In this document: positions 39,962 through 49,264 of the stretch, piece by piece
Layout: each line of letters opens with the position of its first letter
Position numbering within the stretch: the first letter of the stretch is position 1
From: Actinomadura physcomitrii
Lineage (GTDB): Bacteria > Actinomycetota > Actinomycetes > Streptosporangiales > Streptosporangiaceae
Direction: 5' to 3'
NCBI RefSeq assembly: GCF_008923205.2
Contig: NZ_WBMS02000002.1
Location: forward strand, 186,001 to 250,000
DNA: 64,000 nucleotides
Notes under the pieces: model-generated
Database searches by the model: none
Told to the model about the DNA's origin: nothing
What the model saw: only the letters and a program-made list of their open reading frames with translations
Position numbers and translations under genes: made by a program

Positions 39962-42847
39962 TCAAGGGAGAGCCGTGCGCCAGAGCGTCGGCGTCTCGCC
40001 GTCCAGCCCGGTCGCCACCAGGCCCTGCCCGAGCGCGGCCAGCCCGGTGAGCCGCTGGCTCCCCTCACCCGCGAGGCGCGCCCCGCGCGGACGCGTCATC
40101 CGCCATGACGCGCCGTCCGCCGAGCTCCACAGCGCGACGTCGTCGGTCCCGGCGGGCGTCCCCGCGAGCACGAACCCCTTCGGCGTCGCCAGGCTCGCCG
40201 ACAGCGCGGACGCCTGGACGGTCTGCGCCCGCCACGTCCGGCCCGCGTCGGACGACACCGCGACGGCGTTCCCCGCACCCGTCGCGACCAGCGTGTCGCC
40301 GCGGGCCACCACACGGGTGAGCGGCCCCCGCGCCTGCGGCGGCTGCGCCGACGTCCACGCCGCGCCGTCCGCGGACGTCCAGACGGCGGGGGCGCCGCCG
40401 CGCTCACCGACCGCGACGTAGCCGTTCGTCACGGCCGCGACGTCGTGCATCGCGCCGTCCCGCAGATCGCCCGTGGCGGCCGTCCATCGGGCGAGGTCGT
40501 CCGAGCGCCACGCGATCGGCGCCTTGCCGGCCGAGCCGACCACGACGTACCCGGCCCGGCCGTAGGCGGCGCCGGCCAGCTCGCCGTCATCGCCCGCCGG
40601 GCCCGCGGCGGGGTTCCACGCGTCCGCGTCCGCCGACGTGAGCAGCAGCGGCTTCGCCGCGCTCCGCCCCGCGGCGACCCAGCCCTTCGGCCCGTACGCG
40701 GCGGCGGCGAGCCGCTGCACGCCCGGCCCGGTCAGCCCGGTGCCGCCGGCGCGCGTCCACGCCTTGCCGTCCCGCGTCGTCCAGACGGCCGCCTCGCCCG
40801 CGCCGCTGCCGACCGCCAGCGTCATCCCGTTGCCCGGCACCAGCCGCCTGATGGTCCGGTCCGGCGTCACCGCGCCGGGTATGGACAGCAGGTCGACGTC
40901 CCCGTGGCGGGCGCCCGGCGCCGCCAGGTACGCGCCGGAATTCTGGTGGCCGGCCAAAAGGACGCCCTTGGGAAGCGCCGCCGCCGCGCCCGCCTGGCGG
41001 CCCTGGTCCGTCCCGAGCCGCTCCACGGGCTCCCAGTTCACGCCGTCCTTGCTGCGCTGCGCCGCCACGCGGCCGTCGCTGAGCGGGGTCAGCGCGGCCA
41101 GGCCCGCGTCGGAACCGCCCAGCGCCGCCAGGCTGGAGTAGGCGCTCCGGTCGATCGTGCTCGACCGCGCCCAGCCCACCCCGTCCGACGACCGGAAGAA
41201 CACCGCGAGCGCCCGCTTCTTCGGGTTCTTCGACGACCCGCCCGTCCGGCGCCCCTCCCGCGCCGCGAAGAACCCGCCGGGACCCGACGTCAGCGCGACG
41301 ACCGGCCCGTACGACCCGTCGCTCTGCGGCACCTCCGCGCGCGCCCACGTCGCCCCGCCGTCGGCGGACCGCCACAGATCGCCCTTGTCGTTGCGCGCCA
41401 CCAGCGTGGCGCCGCTCGCGGCGATGCCCACGGGCCTGCCTTCCAGGCCCGCCTGCCGCCGCTGCCACGCGACGCCGTCCGAGGACGTCCACAGGACGGC
41501 CGCGCCCTGGCTCGTCCCGATCGCGGCGAACCCCGCCGAGGTGGCCGCGACCCCGGTCACCTGGTCGCCCGCGCTGAACGCGCCCTGGCCGCCCGACCGA
41601 TGCGTCCACGTGCGGCCGTCCGCGCTCGTCCACACGGCCACCCCGCCGGGGCCCCGGCCCAGCGCCGCCCAGGCGCGGTCACCCGCCGCGACGACCTCCG
41701 GCACGTCCTGGCCGGTACCGCCCTCGTCCTTCACCTTCGCGGTGCTCCACGCCTTGCCGCCGTCGGACGACACGAGGATCTGCCCGCGCGGCGCGTCCAC
41801 CGTCTCGCTGCCGACCGTCACCGCCGTGTCGCCGTGCACCGCGACCGCCGTGATCGTCTGTTCGTGACCGTCGTACAGCGCGGCCGGCACCGCGAACACC
41901 TTGTCGGCGGCCTCGGCCCCGGACCCGTCCCCGCGCCCGCCGCCGTCTCCGCCGTCGCGGACCAGGTAGGTCACGCCTCCGGCGACCAGCACCGCGACCG
42001 CCGCGACCGCGATCCCCGACCGCAGCCCGGGCCGGAACACCCGCGTCCCACCGCCTTCCGGCGGTGTCGGCGCGCTCTGCGGCCGGTCGAACGCCGGCGC
42101 GTCCCCGGCGTCCGGCGCCCTGACGCGCACCTGCTCCAGCCCGTCCGGCCGCATCCCGGACGCAGCCGCTCGCCCGCCCCGTCCGCCGGTGCGCGGCTCG
42201 CTCGCGGCGGCCGGCCACGGAGCCGGAACCGGCACCTCTTTCGCCGTCCCCGCCCGGTTCCCACCGGACGCCGCATCGGCGGGCCGGGGCGAGGTCTGAG
42301 GCTTTCGCACGCCGGGCCGCGACGGCGCGGCCGGTCCCGCTGGTGGCGCCGGCCGATCCGCGGCCGGCGCCGCTGGGGCGGGTGGCGCCGCGGCGGGCGG
42401 GGGCGGGGTCCCTGGTTTCCGCGCCGCCGGTTGCGGCGGGGCGGCCGGGGCCGCCGGAGCCGGCGGCGGCGTCCGGCGATCCACGGTGGGGGGCGCTGGG
42501 GGCTTCGGGGAATTCGTGCGGGGTGGCGGGGGCGATGCCGCGGCGGCCAGCGGACCCGCAGGGGGTGCGGACGGGGCGGCCTGGGCGCGGAGGGGGCGCC
42601 TGGTGGTCCTGGTCTGCTCGGAGGTCGGGACCGCGGGCGTCTCGTCCGCAGGCGTCTCGGCCGCGGGCTTCTTCTCGCGCGCGGCGGGCGGCCGGGACGG
42701 GGCGGACGGCGCGGTGCGCCAGCTCGCCACCAGCTTGTCGCCCTCGGCGGGCGGCGGCCCGGGACGGTCGCCTCGCCCCCAGTTCGGCGGCGGGGGCGGG
42801 GGAGTGCCGGACGGGTCCTGGTCGTCAGGCCGGTCGGCCGTGCTCAT
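39962..42847 (-). CDS. Large proline-rich membrane protein with extracytoplasmic beta-propeller
   Basis: The 961-residue protein has a Pro/Ala-rich disordered cytoplasmic part (1-275), one membrane segment (about 277-297) and about 650 residues of repeated propeller-like units. The repeats carry ILVSSDGGKAWS, VWTSADGRTWTHRS, LWTSSDGVAWQRRQ and similar BNR/Asp-box-like patterns (SxDGxxW). At least nine such boxes are seen. These repeats occur in sialidases and photosynthesis factors, but no catalytic set is evident. The topology suggests a surface or sensor protein. The proline tract is repetitive in DNA. ATG 42847 opens MSTADRPDDQDPSG. Confidence 0.7.
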   Translation of the reverse strand: MSTADRPDDQDPSGTPPPPPPNWGRGDRPGPPPAEGDKLVASWRTAPSAPSRPPAAREKKPAAETPADETPAVPTSEQTRTTRRPLRAQAAPSAPPAGPLAAAASPPPPRTNSPKPPAPPTVDRRTPPPAPAAPAAPPQPAARKPGTPPPPAAAPPAPAAPAADRPAPPAGPAAPSRPGVRKPQTSPRPADAASGGNRAGTAKEVPVPAPWPAAASEPRTGGRGGRAAASGMRPDGLEQVRVRAPDAGDAPAFDRPQSAPTPPEGGGTRVFRPGLRSGIAVAAVAVLVAGGVTYLVRDGGDGGGRGDGSGAEAADKVFAVPAALYDGHEQTITAVAVHGDTAVTVGSETVDAPRGQILVSSDGGKAWSTAKVKDEGGTGQDVPEVVAAGDRAWAALGRGPGGVAVWTSADGRTWTHRSGGQGAFSAGDQVTGVAATSAGFAAIGTSQGAAVLWTSSDGVAWQRRQAGLEGRPVGIAASGATLVARNDKGDLWRSADGGATWARAEVPQSDGSYGPVVALTSGPGGFFAAREGRRTGGSSKNPKKRALAVFFRSSDGVGWARSSTIDRSAYSSLAALGGSDAGLAALTPLSDGRVAAQRSKDGVNWEPVERLGTDQGRQAGAAAALPKGVLLAGHQNSGAYLAAPGARHGDVDLLSIPGAVTPDRTIRRLVPGNGMTLAVGSGAGEAAVWTTRDGKAWTRAGGTGLTGPGVQRLAAAAYGPKGWVAAGRSAAKPLLLTSADADAWNPAAGPAGDDGELAGAAYGRAGYVVVGSAGKAPIAWRSDDLARWTAATGDLRDGAMHDVAAVTNGYVAVGERGGAPAVWTSADGAAWTSAQPPQARGPLTRVVARGDTLVATGAGNAVAVSSDAGRTWRAQTVQASALSASLATPKGFVLAGTPAGTDDVALWSSADGASWRMTRPRGARLAGEGSQRLTGLAALGQGLVATGLDGETPTLWRTALP

Positions 42848-42965
42848 ATTCGCCCCCCTCGCGACAGCACAGATGCGAAAGTGTACGGAATCGCGGGGGA
42901 TCGGAGAAAGGTCGGCGGGGCGGTTCGAGCCCGGTACCGCGCGCCGGCGGCGCCGGACGGGACGG

Positions 42966-44552
42966 TCACGGCATGAGCGGCAGTTCGATCCAGGACGGGC
43001 GGCCCGCGTCGTGGAACACGGTCTGCTCCGCGCGCACCATCGACGGGTGCCGGTCGAACCGGGGGAAGTTCGACGAGGCGACCTGCACCCGGATGCGGTG
43101 ACCGGCCCGGAACGTCTGGCTGGTCGCGGCCAGGTCGATCTCGTGCCGGCCCGCGCCGCCGGCCGAGCGGACGATGCCGTCCAGGACGTTCATCGCCCGG
43201 CCGTCCGGCCACACGTCGACCAGCTTGGCCGTCCAGTCGGCGCCGGGCGCGGACGTCGCCGCGTGCAGGACCGCCCTGACCGGTCCGGTGACCTCCACGT
43301 CCCGGTCCAGCACCGGGGTGGTGAAGACGAGGACGTCCGGGCGCGCCTCGACGGCCCGCTGGTCGCGCGGCCCGGCGTTGACCGGGTCGGTCAGCAGCAG
43401 GTTCCCGCCGTGCGTGGGGACGGGGTCGTCCGGGTCGTGCACGAAACGGGACGGCGACGCGCCGGCCGCCGGGGCATCGGTGGACAGCGAGCCGCCGGAG
43501 TGCAGGTAGTAGCGCGTGTTCAGGGTGCCGGGCGGCGGCCAGGACGGAGCCTCCCGCCACACGTTCGCGCCCATGGTGAAGTACCTGACGGCGGGCCCTT
43601 CGGTGTCGCCGCGCAGGAACGCGTTCTGCGCGGCCTCCACCTGGGCCGCCTGTGCGGACGCGGCGTGGCCGAAGTGCAGTTCGCCGGCGCCGGCCGCCTG
43701 GGACAGGTGCGTCCACGGCCCGATGATCAGCCGCCCGCCGGGGATGCGCCGGTGGTTCTCCAGGGTGCCGCGCAGGAAGACGTCGAACCATCCGGCGACG
43801 TGCAGGACGGGCACCGCGATCCGGTCGTGCCGCAGGGTGCGCGCGAGGTCCGTCCAGTACGCGTCGCGTTCCGGGTGGGCGACCCAGTCGCGCCAGAAGG
43901 GGAACGCGTCCGCCACGGCGGGCGCGTCGCGCAGCGGGAGGGTCCGCAGGGCCGCGCCGGGGTCGGACAGCACGCGCATCAGCGCGCCGAGCCGAGGCCG
44001 GGCGTCGGCGCCGCCCGCCATGGCGTGCGTCGCGCCGAGCATTCCCTGGAGCGCGGCCCAGAAGAACGCCGACCCGAGCGCGAACGCGCCGCCGTGGTAG
44101 TTCAGCCCGTCGTAGAAGTCGTGCGGGGTCATCGACGCGACGACGGCCTTCAGCGCGTCCGGGCGCTCGGACGCGAGCTGGAGCGCGCATCCGGCGAGGT
44201 AGGAGCTGCCGGCGGCGACGACCTCGCCGTTCGACCACGGCTGCGCGGTGATCCAGTCGACGGTGTCGGCGCCGTCGCGGCCCTCGTCCGCCCAGGGGGT
44301 GAACTCGCCGTCGCTGTCGCCCCGGCCCCGGCAGTGCTGCAGCACGACGGCCATTCCGGCCCGCAGGTGGGCGCCGACCGGGACCGACCGGAACACCCCT
44401 TCGCCGTAGGGGCCGCGCATCAGCAGGGTCCGGTGGCGCCCGTCGCCGGCGGGCCGGTGGACGTCCGCGCGCAGGACCGTTCCGTCGCGCATCACGATCG
44501 GCTGGGCCAGGACGGTGACGGCCGGGAGCGCGGGTCGGTCGAGCTTCGTCAC
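42966..44552 (-). CDS. CocE/NonD-family hydrolase
   Basis: The 528-residue protein is an X-Pro dipeptidyl-peptidase/cocaine-esterase-type alpha/beta hydrolase. It has VVLQHCRGRGDSDGEFTPW (oxyanion region), the nucleophile elbow GSSYLAG near residue 116, the Asp region HVAGWFDVFLRG, His in IGPWTHLSQ and the C-terminal jelly-roll domain (residues 330-528). The substrate is unknown. It begins at GTG 44552 and has a very good own promoter on the minus strand (44592-44620), placed at the end of the epimerase remnant. Confidence 0.88.
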   Translation of the reverse strand: MTKLDRPALPAVTVLAQPIVMRDGTVLRADVHRPAGDGRHRTLLMRGPYGEGVFRSVPVGAHLRAGMAVVLQHCRGRGDSDGEFTPWADEGRDGADTVDWITAQPWSNGEVVAAGSSYLAGCALQLASERPDALKAVVASMTPHDFYDGLNYHGGAFALGSAFFWAALQGMLGATHAMAGGADARPRLGALMRVLSDPGAALRTLPLRDAPAVADAFPFWRDWVAHPERDAYWTDLARTLRHDRIAVPVLHVAGWFDVFLRGTLENHRRIPGGRLIIGPWTHLSQAAGAGELHFGHAASAQAAQVEAAQNAFLRGDTEGPAVRYFTMGANVWREAPSWPPPGTLNTRYYLHSGGSLSTDAPAAGASPSRFVHDPDDPVPTHGGNLLLTDPVNAGPRDQRAVEARPDVLVFTTPVLDRDVEVTGPVRAVLHAATSAPGADWTAKLVDVWPDGRAMNVLDGIVRSAGGAGRHEIDLAATSQTFRAGHRIRVQVASSNFPRFDRHPSMVRAEQTVFHDAGRPSWIELPLMP

Positions 44553-44591
44553 GGCGGGCCTCGCAGGGGACGTCGGGTCGGGGCGGCGCCG

Positions 44592-44620
44592 ACGTTAGGC
44601 AGGTTTTCGTTCACCGTCAA
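44592..44620 (-). promoter_or_regulatory. Promoter of the CocE-type hydrolase gene
   Basis: On the minus strand TTGACG (44620-44615), 17 bases, TAACGT (44597-44592). It overlaps the last codon of the upstream remnant and lies 40 bases before the GTG. Confidence 0.7.
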
Positions 44621-45105
44621 CGATTCGGCGAAGCCTCGGTGCGCCCGCCCAGCCAGGCGACGTAGTCGGCGACCGCGCCGTCGATCCCGTGCGCGGGCGT
44701 GAAGCCGGTGTCGTCCTGCAGGCGGGTGACGTCGAGGCGGTGGTCCTCGTCCGGGCTCTCCGGCGAACGGCCTTCGGCCATGTCGATCGGGGCTCCCGGG
44801 ACGGCCTTCGCGATCGCCGCCGCGACCTCCGCGTTCGCGGTGACGCGTCCGGACCCCACGTTGTAGACGGCGTGGCGGAGCGTCCCGGCCGTCTGGAGGA
44901 GGGCGATGGCGCGCCCGCAGTCCGGCGCGTACAGCGCGTCGATGCCGTCGCCCGCATGCACCTTCCTCGCGTACGGCTCGCCCCGCACCGCCGCGTTGAC
45001 CAGGCCGGGGATGGCGAAGAACGGCGAGTCGGCGCGCCCGTGCGGGCCCCAGACCGCGCCGATCCGCAGGCACACGGCCTCGAAGTCCGCGTGCCCGGCG
45101 ACGGC
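44617..45105 (-). pseudogene. 3' part of an NAD-dependent epimerase/dehydratase gene
   Basis: About 160 residues match the C-terminal half of an extended SDR (GalE-like): FEAVCLRIGAVWGPHGRADSPFFAIPGLV, the section LRHAVYNVGSGRVTANAEVAAAI and the end DDTGFTPAHGIDGAVADYVAWL. The N-terminal Rossmann part, with the nucleotide loop and the YxxxK motif, is missing. Homology stops near 45105, exactly where a MarR remnant begins on the other strand. The frame continues a little into that remnant by chance. Confidence 0.8.
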
Positions 45106-45340
45106 GGACGCGGTCAACACCGCGACCCGGATGGAGGCCGCGGGCCTGGTCACCCGGCGCCGCGACCCGTCCGACGCCCGGCTCGTCCGGCTCTACCTGA
45201 CCGAGCGCGCCCGCCGGGCGGAGAAGCCGATCCGGGGGGCGCGGCGGCGGCTGGAGGAACGCGTCACCGCCGCGCTCACCGACGACGAGCGCCGGCACCT
45301 GCGCAGCGCGCTCGAGAAGATCATCGCCGCGCTGTCCTGA
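45106..45340 (+). pseudogene. 3' part of a MarR-family regulator gene
   Basis: The frame from about 45106 reads AVNTATRMEAAGLVTRRRDPSDARLVRLYLTERARR and ends LRSALEKIIAALS. This is the second half of a MarR wing and the C-terminal dimer helix. The first half of the wing domain is missing. The break point coincides with that of the epimerase remnant, so one event removed the 5' ends of two divergent genes. Confidence 0.8.
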
Positions 45341-45385
45341 CCGGCGCGGGCTCGGCGGCCGGGCGGTGCTGGCGGCCGCCCGGTG

Positions 45386-46243
45386 TCAGCCGCCGCTGGA
45401 CCACTCGCCCGAGGACCGCGTGCGGGGGGCCTGCGGCGCGGGCGCCGACCGGCCGGGCTGCGGGACGTCCGCGCGCCCCGCGGCCATGCGCGCCCGGAAC
45501 TCGGCGTCGGCCCGCATCTCGTCCTCGCTCGGCGCCATCGCGATGATGATCAGCAGCGTGATCGACACCACCGCGATGCCGCCGACCAGCGGGATCAGGA
45601 AGTCGGAGGCGGTGGCGCCGCTCGGCACGGGCATGCCGGGATCCATGGTGATCCGCATGGCCGCCATACCGGTGTAGTGCATGCCGGTCACCGCGACGCC
45701 CATGATGAGCGCGGCCCCGGCCGTCGCCCGCAGCCCGCGGACGCGCAGGCAGAACCACAGGGCCGCGATGGACGCCACCACCGCGATGACCACCGACAGC
45801 GCGACCAGGCCGGGCCGGTAGCCGATGTCCCCGGCCATGTTCATCGCGGCCATCCCGGAGTAGTGCATGCTCACCACGCCGATCCCCATGATGACGCCGC
45901 CCGTGACGATCACGCCGCGGCCGGACCCGCCGAAGCCGAGGATGAACAGCCCGGCCGCGACGACCACCACGGCGGTCAGGCAGCTCAGCAGCGTGACCGG
46001 CACGTTGTAGCGGATCGGCATGCCCGAGACGCTGAAGCCGAGCATCGCGATGAAGTGCATCACCCAGATCCCGGTGCCGCCGATGGCCAGCGCCGCGAGC
46101 GACAGCCACGAGGCGCGCGAGCGCCCGGTGGACGCGCGGGCGCGCGACATGCACAGCAGCCCGAGAAAGGAACCGACGAACGACATCAGGTACGCGGAGA
46201 CGGGCGTGAGCGGCCCGTAGGAGAAGTGATGCACGTGCGCCAT
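45386..46243 (-). CDS. MHYT-domain membrane protein
   Basis: The 285-residue protein has about seven membrane segments with three MHYT-type motifs: WVMHFIAML near residue 60, VSMHYSGMAAM near 125 and TGMHYTGMAAM near 190. MHYT domains are thought to bind copper and sense O2, CO or NO. Here no output domain follows, only a disordered tail (residues 235-285, RADVPQPGRSAPAPQAP). ATG 46243 is the first in-frame start after the NUDIX gene, 90 bases away on the same strand. Confidence 0.88.
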   Translation of the reverse strand: MAHVHHFSYGPLTPVSAYLMSFVGSFLGLLCMSRARASTGRSRASWLSLAALAIGGTGIWVMHFIAMLGFSVSGMPIRYNVPVTLLSCLTAVVVVAAGLFILGFGGSGRGVIVTGGVIMGIGVVSMHYSGMAAMNMAGDIGYRPGLVALSVVIAVVASIAALWFCLRVRGLRATAGAALIMGVAVTGMHYTGMAAMRITMDPGMPVPSGATASDFLIPLVGGIAVVSITLLIIIAMAPSEDEMRADAEFRARMAAGRADVPQPGRSAPAPQAPRTRSSGEWSSGG

Positions 46244-46332
46244 GCGGTTCCCCGGAAAGTGAAGAGATCTCGGATCCTGCGGGCATCCTAACTGGATCTT
46301 GCCGGAGGAACCGGTGTGATCTGGGACAACGC

Positions 46333-46740
46333 TCAGTGAAGCAGGCCCTGGGCCAGAGCCAGGTCCAGCGCCGACCGGGCCGCCGGCGCTAGCAGGTGCC
46401 GGTCGGCCGGGTCGAGGTAGAAGTACTCGTCCACCTCGCCCGACGCCGCGACCGCGCCGTGGCAGGACGCGGTGAAGCACGCCATCCGCGCGTGCGAGTA
46501 GTCCGGCTGGTCGTGCGCCGGCGCGCGGACCACGCCCAGCGCGCGGAACGACGCCCGGTCCAGCTCGACGCCCAGCTCCTCCCGGACCTCCCGGGACAGC
46601 GCCGCCCAGTCGTCCTCGCCCGGCTCCCGCTTCCCGCCGGGAAGATACAGCAGGTCACGGCCTCGCGACCGGACGGCCAGCAGCCGCCCGTCCACCACCC
46701 GCACCCACGCCACCACGTCCAGATCCGCCACGCCCGCCAT
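46333..46740 (-). CDS. NUDIX hydrolase
   Basis: The 135-residue protein has the full Nudix box, G-x5-E-x7-REV-x-EE-x-G-V, within GKREPGEDDWAALSREVREELGV (residues 37-59). It hydrolyses a nucleoside diphosphate linked to some group. The start WVRVVDGRLLAVRSRGRDLLYLPGG resembles the MutT group. ATG 46740 comes one base after the stop of the ABC ATPase gene, so it is translated from the transporter operon. Confidence 0.88.
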   Translation of the reverse strand: MAGVADLDVVAWVRVVDGRLLAVRSRGRDLLYLPGGKREPGEDDWAALSREVREELGVELDRASFRALGVVRAPAHDQPDYSHARMACFTASCHGAVAASGEVDEYFYLDPADRHLLAPAARSALDLALAQGLLH

Positions 46741-46741
46741 C

Positions 46742-47491
46742 CTAGAGACGCCGGGATTCCAGGACGCGGCGCAGGAACTCGCGAGTGCGCGGCTCGGCGG
46801 GGTCCTCGAAGATCTGCTCGGCGGGGCCCCGCTCCAGCAGCACGCCGTCGGACAGGAAGCACACCGTGTCGGCGATGTCGCGGGCGAACCCCATCTCGTG
46901 GGTAGCCAGGACCATCGTCATGCCGGACTCCTTCAGCTCCCGGATGATCCCCATCACCTCGGTGACCAGCTCCGGGTCGAGCGCGGACGTCACCTCGTCC
47001 AGCAGCAGCAGGCTCGGCCGCGTCGCCATCGCGCGGATGATCGCAACGCGCTGCTGCTGGCCGCCCGACAGCCGGTCGGGGTACTCGCCGGCCTTGTCCG
47101 CCAGCCCGAACCGCTTCAGGAGCTCGCGCGCCTCCTCGGCGGCCTCCGCCTTCGGCCGCTTGTGGACACGGACCGGCGCCAGCGTGATGTTGTCCAGCAC
47201 CGACATGTGCGGGAACAGGTTGTAGGACTGGAACACCATCCCGATCCGCTTGCGGACCGCGTCGGGGTCGGCGTCCGGGTCGGTGATGTCGTCGCCCTCC
47301 AGGAGGATCGCGCCGTCGTCCACCGTCTCCAGCACGTTCACGCAGCGCAGCAGCGTCGACTTGCCGGAGCCGGACGCGCCGATGAGGCAGACGACCTCGT
47401 GCGGCGCGACGTCCAGGTCGACGCCGCGCAGCACCGGATGCGCGTGGTAGGTCTTCCAGACGCCTTCGACGCGCAGCAGCGGACCGCTCAT
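46742..47491 (-). CDS. Polar amino acid ABC transporter, ATP-binding protein
   Basis: The 249-residue ATPase has Walker A GASGSGKST near residue 37, Q-loop VFQSYNLFPH, signature LSGGQQQRV near 143, Walker B LLLLDEVTSALDPE near 163 and the switch His in LATHEMGFARD. It is of the GlnQ/HisP type. ATG 47491 overlaps the permease stop (ATGA). The order is binding protein - permease - ATPase - NUDIX. Confidence 0.93.
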   Translation of the reverse strand: MSGPLLRVEGVWKTYHAHPVLRGVDLDVAPHEVVCLIGASGSGKSTLLRCVNVLETVDDGAILLEGDDITDPDADPDAVRKRIGMVFQSYNLFPHMSVLDNITLAPVRVHKRPKAEAAEEARELLKRFGLADKAGEYPDRLSGGQQQRVAIIRAMATRPSLLLLDEVTSALDPELVTEVMGIIRELKESGMTMVLATHEMGFARDIADTVCFLSDGVLLERGPAEQIFEDPAEPRTREFLRRVLESRRL

Positions 47492-48360
47492 GTGCCGCCT
47501 CCCGGGGCGCGGCGGCGCTCGGCGCGCACCGCGAGGTGGTCGGTGAACCGGGCCATCGGCACCGTCAGCGCGACGAACAGCACCGCAGTGGCCAGATACG
47601 GGGTGTAGTTGAAGTTCGCCGCGGAGTGGATCTGCGCCTGCCGCAGCGCCTCCAGCGGGCCGAGCACCGCGACGAGCGCGGTGTCCTTCTGCAGCGAGGC
47701 GAAGTCGTTCAGCAGCGGCGGGACGACGCGCCGCACCGCCTGCGGCAGCACCACGAACCGCAGGCTCTGGGTCTTGCTGAGCCCGAGCGACCGGGCCGCC
47801 GCGCGCTGGCTCGGATGGATCGAGTCGATGCCGGCGCGGAACACCTCCGCGACGTACGCGCCGTACGACAGGACGAGCGCGAACCCGCCGAGCACCGCCG
47901 GACTGTCCGGGATGCCCTGCAGCCGCAGCGCGGGCAGCCCGAACCCGACCAGGTACACCAGCAGGATCGTCGGGATGCCGCGGAACACGTCGGTGTAGGC
48001 GACGGCCAGGGCCCGCAGCGGGAAGAACAGCGGGTTGCGCAGCCCGCGCGCGAGCGCCACGAGCAGCCCGAGCACCAGGATCACCGGCTCGGCGATCAGG
48101 AAGATCCGCACGTTCAGCCAGAAGCCGCGCAGCACGTCGGGGAACGCGCCCGTGAACTCGCCCCAGTTGAAGAACGTCTCGTGGACGCGCGGCCAGCCGG
48201 GCGACGTCACCACGACGGCGACGACGACCGCGACGCACAGCACGGTCGACGCGGCGGCGACCGAGCCGGACCGGACGCCGGCGCGCCGGCGGCGCCGCTC
48301 CCGGTCCAGCTGGCGCTCGCTCTTGACCCAGGCGGCCCCGCCGCCCGCCTGCGCGGTCAC
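47488..48360 (-). CDS. Polar amino acid ABC transporter, permease
   Basis: The 290-residue HisM/GlnP-type permease has a basic N-terminus, about six membrane segments and the family marks DVFRGIPTILLVYLVGFGLP and the EAA loop YGAYVAEVFRAGIDSIHPSQRAAARSLGLS (near residue 180). GTG 48360 is chosen because it overlaps the binding-protein stop (GTGA); an upstream start at 48396 would overlap more. Confidence 0.9.
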   Translation of the reverse strand: MTAQAGGGAAWVKSERQLDRERRRRRAGVRSGSVAAASTVLCVAVVVAVVVTSPGWPRVHETFFNWGEFTGAFPDVLRGFWLNVRIFLIAEPVILVLGLLVALARGLRNPLFFPLRALAVAYTDVFRGIPTILLVYLVGFGLPALRLQGIPDSPAVLGGFALVLSYGAYVAEVFRAGIDSIHPSQRAAARSLGLSKTQSLRFVVLPQAVRRVVPPLLNDFASLQKDTALVAVLGPLEALRQAQIHSAANFNYTPYLATAVLFVALTVPMARFTDHLAVRAERRRAPGGGT

Positions 48361-49232
48361 TTCAGGACGGGCGCGCCGGCCGACGAGGTCAGCCATTGCT
48401 GCTGGATCTTCGCCAGCTCGCCGGACGACTTCAGCTGCCCGATCGCCTGGTTCAGGCAGCCCACCAGCTTGCTGCCCTTCTCCATCAGCAGCCCGAAGTG
48501 CTCGGTGCCGCCGCCCTCGGTCTGCGGCAGCTGGCCGACGATCTTCGAGTCGTCGATCTGCGCGGCGGTGACGTAGAACGCGGTCGGCAGGTCCACCAGC
48601 AGCAGGTCGACCTGCTTGTTCTTCAGCGCGTTCACCGCGTCGATCTGGGTGTTGAAGATCTTCGGCTGGTTGTCCGGCTTGATCTGGTTCTGTACCGCCT
48701 GCAGCGCGGTGGTCCCGACCTGGACGGCGATGCGCGCCTTCTTCAGCTCCGCGATGCTCGTCGCGTTCGCGAACTCGCCGTCCTTGAGCGCGACGACGCC
48801 CTGCTGCACGTCGTAGTAGCCGTCGCTGAACGTCACCGCCTTCTCGCGGGCCGGGGTGACGGAGATCTGGTTGATGTCGAAGTCGAAGTTCTTCGGCCCC
48901 GGCGCGTAGGACGACTCGAACGACTGCGTCGTCCAGGTGACCTGGTCCTTGGTGAAGCCGAGCTTGCCGGAGACGGCGTACGCGACGGCGCTCTCGAAGC
49001 CCTGCCCGTTGGACGGGGCGTCGTTCTTGAACCAGGGCTCGAACGCCGGCTTGTCGGTCGCGACGGTCAGCTTGCCGGGCGTTTTGAGCGGCAGCGTGTC
49101 CTTGGTGCAGGAGGCGGGGCTCTTGCTCGCCGAGGCGTCGGAGCCGCCGTCGTCCTGCGGGGCGCAGGCGGTGACGGCGAGGGTGAGCGCGGCGGCGCCG
49201 GTCAGGGCGGCCACGAGGGGGCGGCGGGTCAC
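48357..49232 (-). CDS. Polar amino acid ABC transporter, substrate-binding lipoprotein
   Basis: The 291-residue protein has a lipoprotein signal with lipobox VTAC (Cys23), then a family 3 solute-binding fold: KLTVATDKPAFEPWFKND, FDFDINQISVTPAREKAVTFSDGYYDVQQGVVAL and QVGTTALQAVQ. It is rich in Lys/Gln/Asp unlike most neighbours, normal for a binding protein. The ligand cannot be fixed; the neighbouring SAM-cleaving enzyme makes methionine conceivable. GTG 49232 has GGAGG eight bases upstream. Confidence 0.9.
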   Translation of the reverse strand: MTRRPLVAALTGAAALTLAVTACAPQDDGGSDASASKSPASCTKDTLPLKTPGKLTVATDKPAFEPWFKNDAPSNGQGFESAVAYAVSGKLGFTKDQVTWTTQSFESSYAPGPKNFDFDINQISVTPAREKAVTFSDGYYDVQQGVVALKDGEFANATSIAELKKARIAVQVGTTALQAVQNQIKPDNQPKIFNTQIDAVNALKNKQVDLLLVDLPTAFYVTAAQIDDSKIVGQLPQTEGGGTEHFGLLMEKGSKLVGCLNQAIGQLKSSGELAKIQQQWLTSSAGAPVLK

Positions 49233-49264
49233 GGGGGTGCCTCCAGCGGTGCGGTGTTGCGTGA

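Noticed and set aside
40445..42976. An 843-codon plus-strand frame opposite the propeller protein
   Set aside because: The minus-strand frame has regular repeats, a membrane segment and a sensible start; the plus-strand translation is Arg/Pro-rich without pattern.
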